The notes beneath the pieces were generated by a model. The model worked only from the letters and a program-made list of their open reading frames with translations. It made no database searches and was not told the origin of the DNA. This document shows, piece after piece, positions 6,012 through 7,397 of a stretch of 7,397 nt of DNA. Made by a program: the position numbers and the translations under genes. Origin of the DNA: CAYVQE01 sp964633205 (GTDB lineage: Bacteria > Myxococcota > B64-G9); assembly GCA_964633205.1 (NCBI GenBank), contig CAZWFN010000224.1, forward strand, positions 1-7,397. Reading direction: 5' to 3'. Position 1 is the stretch's first letter. Each line of letters begins with the position of its first letter.

Positions 6012-6862
6012 AATCGGAGACCGTCGACATCTTGTTGTCGGTGTTGTTGCAGGAGATGGATCCGGACAATGTCGACGGGATCGACATTCGGCTGCTCGAA
6101 AAGTTTTCACCGCTGTTCGATGCCGCGGCCCGTTTCTACCTGCGCATGGAGATCGAGGGCATGGACGGGGTGCCGGCCGGCAAGGCCTTGCTGGTCGGCA
6201 ACCACAATGCCGGCATCACTTTCATCGAGCCGATGGGCCTCGGGGCGCGCTGGTACCTCGAGCGTGGCACCGGCGATTTGATCCAGTGGTTGGTGCATGA
6301 CGCCATGCTGGCCATGCCGGGTTTGCGCACGTTTCTGGTGCGCACTGGCTGTGTGCGCGCCTCGCACGCCAATGCCGACGAGGTGCTCGATCGCGGCCGC
6401 AAGGTGGCCGTTTTCCCGGGCGGCAACCTCGAAGCATTTCGACCATACAGCAAGCGCCACCAAGTGGTCTTCGGCGGCCGCAAGGGCTTCATCCGCCTGG
6501 CGCTGCGCAACCAGGTGCCCATCGTGCCCTTCGTCATCGTCGGTGGCCATGAGTCGTTCGTCATCCTGCGCGACGGCCGCGAGTTGGCCCGCCGGCTGCA
6601 CTTGAAGCAACTGCTGCGTTCGGATACCTGCCCACTGTTTTTGGGTCTGCCCTGGGGCGTTGGCATCGGCCCCATCTTCCACCTGCACCTGCCGACCAAG
6701 AGCCAGGTGCGGTTCCTGGATCCGATCGACATCTCTGGCTATGGGCCCGAGGGCCAAGAAGATTCGGGGCTGCTGGAGGACCTCTACCGGCGGGTCACCG
6801 ATTCCATGCAGGCCGCCATGCAGGACATCGGCTCCAGGCGGCGCTTTCCGGTTTTGGGCTGA
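5990..6862 (+). CDS. Lysophospholipid/DGAT2-like acyltransferase
   Basis: 290 aa, usual length. Expected to move an acyl group from acyl-CoA or acyl-ACP to a glycerolipid or other alcohol at the membrane. Catalytic block: VGNHNAGITF (69-78, H72); the Asp of the classical HX4D motif is a Thr (T77). The third block is FPGGNLEAFRPY (142-153) with FPGG instead of the FPEG of PlsC. It is followed by FGGRKGFIRLALR and VPIVPFVIVGGHES. The FPGG..EA pattern points to the MGAT/DGAT2-like branch rather than PlsC. I see no clear transmembrane helix, but hydrophobic stretches could bind the membrane surface. The start ATG 5990 has GGAGG (5978-5982) 7 nt upstream, inside the hydrolase gene, which strongly supports it and suggests coupled translation. 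Triacylglycerol or wax-ester synthesis is possible; membrane lipid remodelling is equally possible. Confidence 0.92.
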   Translation: MVERHFLKSETVDILLSVLLQEMDPDNVDGIDIRLLEKFSPLFDAAARFYLRMEIEGMDGVPAGKALLVGNHNAGITFIEPMGLGARWYLERGTGDLIQWLVHDAMLAMPGLRTFLVRTGCVRASHANADEVLDRGRKVAVFPGGNLEAFRPYSKRHQVVFGGRKGFIRLALRNQVPIVPFVIVGGHESFVILRDGRELARRLHLKQLLRSDTCPLFLGLPWGVGIGPIFHLHLPTKSQVRFLDPIDISGYGPEGQEDSGLLEDLYRRVTDSMQAAMQDIGSRRRFPVLG

Positions 6863-6892
6863 GAGACGGTCGACCCGATCCCCGCCATCGGC

Positions 6893-7156
6893 TCAGGTGG
6901 GCAGGCCTTGGTGCTGGTCGGGCAGCTCGCCCTGCTCGTGGACCCGCATCAGGTAGCCCAGGATCATCAGCGAGGAGGCGTTTTCGGTGACCTTTTCCGG
7001 GTCGGCCTCGATCACCTGCTTGGCATAGCCGAACATGATGGCGGCCAACTCCTCGCCCACCGCACTGCGGATAATGGCCTGCAGCCGATCGCGATCCATC
7101 CCGGCCAGCTCGCCGAGAAACGCCAGGGCCAGCTCTCGCTTCGAGGAGACATCCAT
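6893..7156 (-). CDS. Small helical hypothetical protein
   Basis: 87 aa, no family recognised. The sequence is predicted mostly alpha-helical: KRELALAFLGELAG, DRDRLQAIIRSAVGEELAAI, FGYAKQVIEADPEKVTEN, then a hydrophobic SSLMILGYLMRVHEQ and a polar tail DQHQGLPT. No signal peptide, cysteines or metal motifs. ATG 7156 is preferred because GAAGGA lies about 10 nt upstream and the upstream extension to 7258 is Arg-rich and looks non-coding. It is convergent with the acyltransferase gene, with 30 nt between the stops and no visible terminator. It may be cytoplasmic and oligomeric, but that is a guess from composition. Confidence 0.65.
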   Translation of the reverse strand: MDVSSKRELALAFLGELAGMDRDRLQAIIRSAVGEELAAIMFGYAKQVIEADPEKVTENASSLMILGYLMRVHEQGELPDQHQGLPT

Positions 7157-7334
7157 TCCGCTCGCATCCTTCCCGCGGGACCGGACGACCGCCGCAAGCC
7201 TCCGCACCGTCGCCGAGCCCCGCCTGAGTGCCCGCGCCTTCACCGGCCGCCCGCACACGCTCGAGACGTGTACATCGCATCCACGGCCGAGGCGCCACGG
7301 ACTCTACCACCGCCCAAGACGCGGCACAAGAGGC

Positions 7335-7348
7335 TCTGGGCGCCCAGA
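7335..7348. promoter_or_regulatory. 14-bp perfect palindrome TCTGGGCGCCCAGA
   Basis: A perfect uninterrupted palindrome lies 13 nt upstream of a possible plus-strand start codon at 7362 and within the region upstream of the 87-aa minus gene. It could be an operator for a dimeric regulator. The rest of 7157-7361 shows no RNA gene or convincing promoter. Confidence 0.35.
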
Positions 7349-7361
7349 ATCTCCCACCACC

Positions 7362-7397
7362 ATGTGGCTGATTTCCCAGATCAGTCGCGAGGTCAAG
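7362..7397 (+). CDS. Possible start of a gene running off the window
   Basis: ATG at 7362 opens a frame of 12 codons (MWLISQISREVK) to the window edge. No ribosome binding site is visible upstream, and the frame is also open before the ATG, so the start is not proven. Too short to name. Confidence 0.25.
   Translation, partial: MWLISQISREVK

Noticed and set aside
5508..6110. Minus-strand frame of 200 codons opposite the hydrolase gene
   Set aside because: Antisense to a gene with a complete catalytic triad; no recognisable motif.

Overview
The window is very GC-rich with strong G/C preference at third codon positions. Its gene content suggests a deltaproteobacterial-type genome such as Myxococcota or a relative. 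The pointers are a secreted Cys-rich protein with a polytopic C-terminus, a receiver protein with a huge Pro/Glu linker, and a nadC-birA pair. No phylogenetic marker is present, so the assignment is an inference.

Left half, all on the minus strand (read right to left from about 4750 to 13): a response regulator of 549 aa (receiver, about 380-residue disordered linker with tandem repeats, short C-terminal helix); nadC (quinolinate phosphoribosyltransferase); birA (biotin-protein ligase without a DNA-binding domain), overlapping nadC by ATGA; and a secreted or membrane protein of 404 aa. The gaps are 44 nt between the regulator and nadC, a 4-nt overlap between nadC and birA, and 97 nt between birA and the last gene. 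That last gap holds a GC hairpin that may end the nadC-birA transcript. Regulator, nadC and birA look like one transcription unit.

Centre (4638-4883): a divergent regulatory region with a minus-strand TTGACA box, a short dyad, and an 18-bp tandem duplication next to the ribosome binding site of the regulator. On its plus side is a 101-aa membrane-anchored protein of unknown function.

Right half, plus strand: an alpha/beta-hydrolase of lipase type, followed with a 22-nt overlap by a lysophospholipid/DGAT2-like acyltransferase. The two look translationally coupled and suggest a lipid hydrolysis and re-acylation module. A candidate promoter sits directly before the hydrolase, with its -35 inside a perfect dyad. 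A convergent small helical protein (87 aa) follows on the minus strand. The window ends with a 14-bp perfect palindrome and a possible start of another plus-strand gene.

I see no tRNA, rRNA, CRISPR, insertion sequence or phage genes. The most unusual object is the response regulator: its receiver lacks the conserved Thr/Ser switch residue, and its layout recalls polar organisers such as RomR or PopZ.
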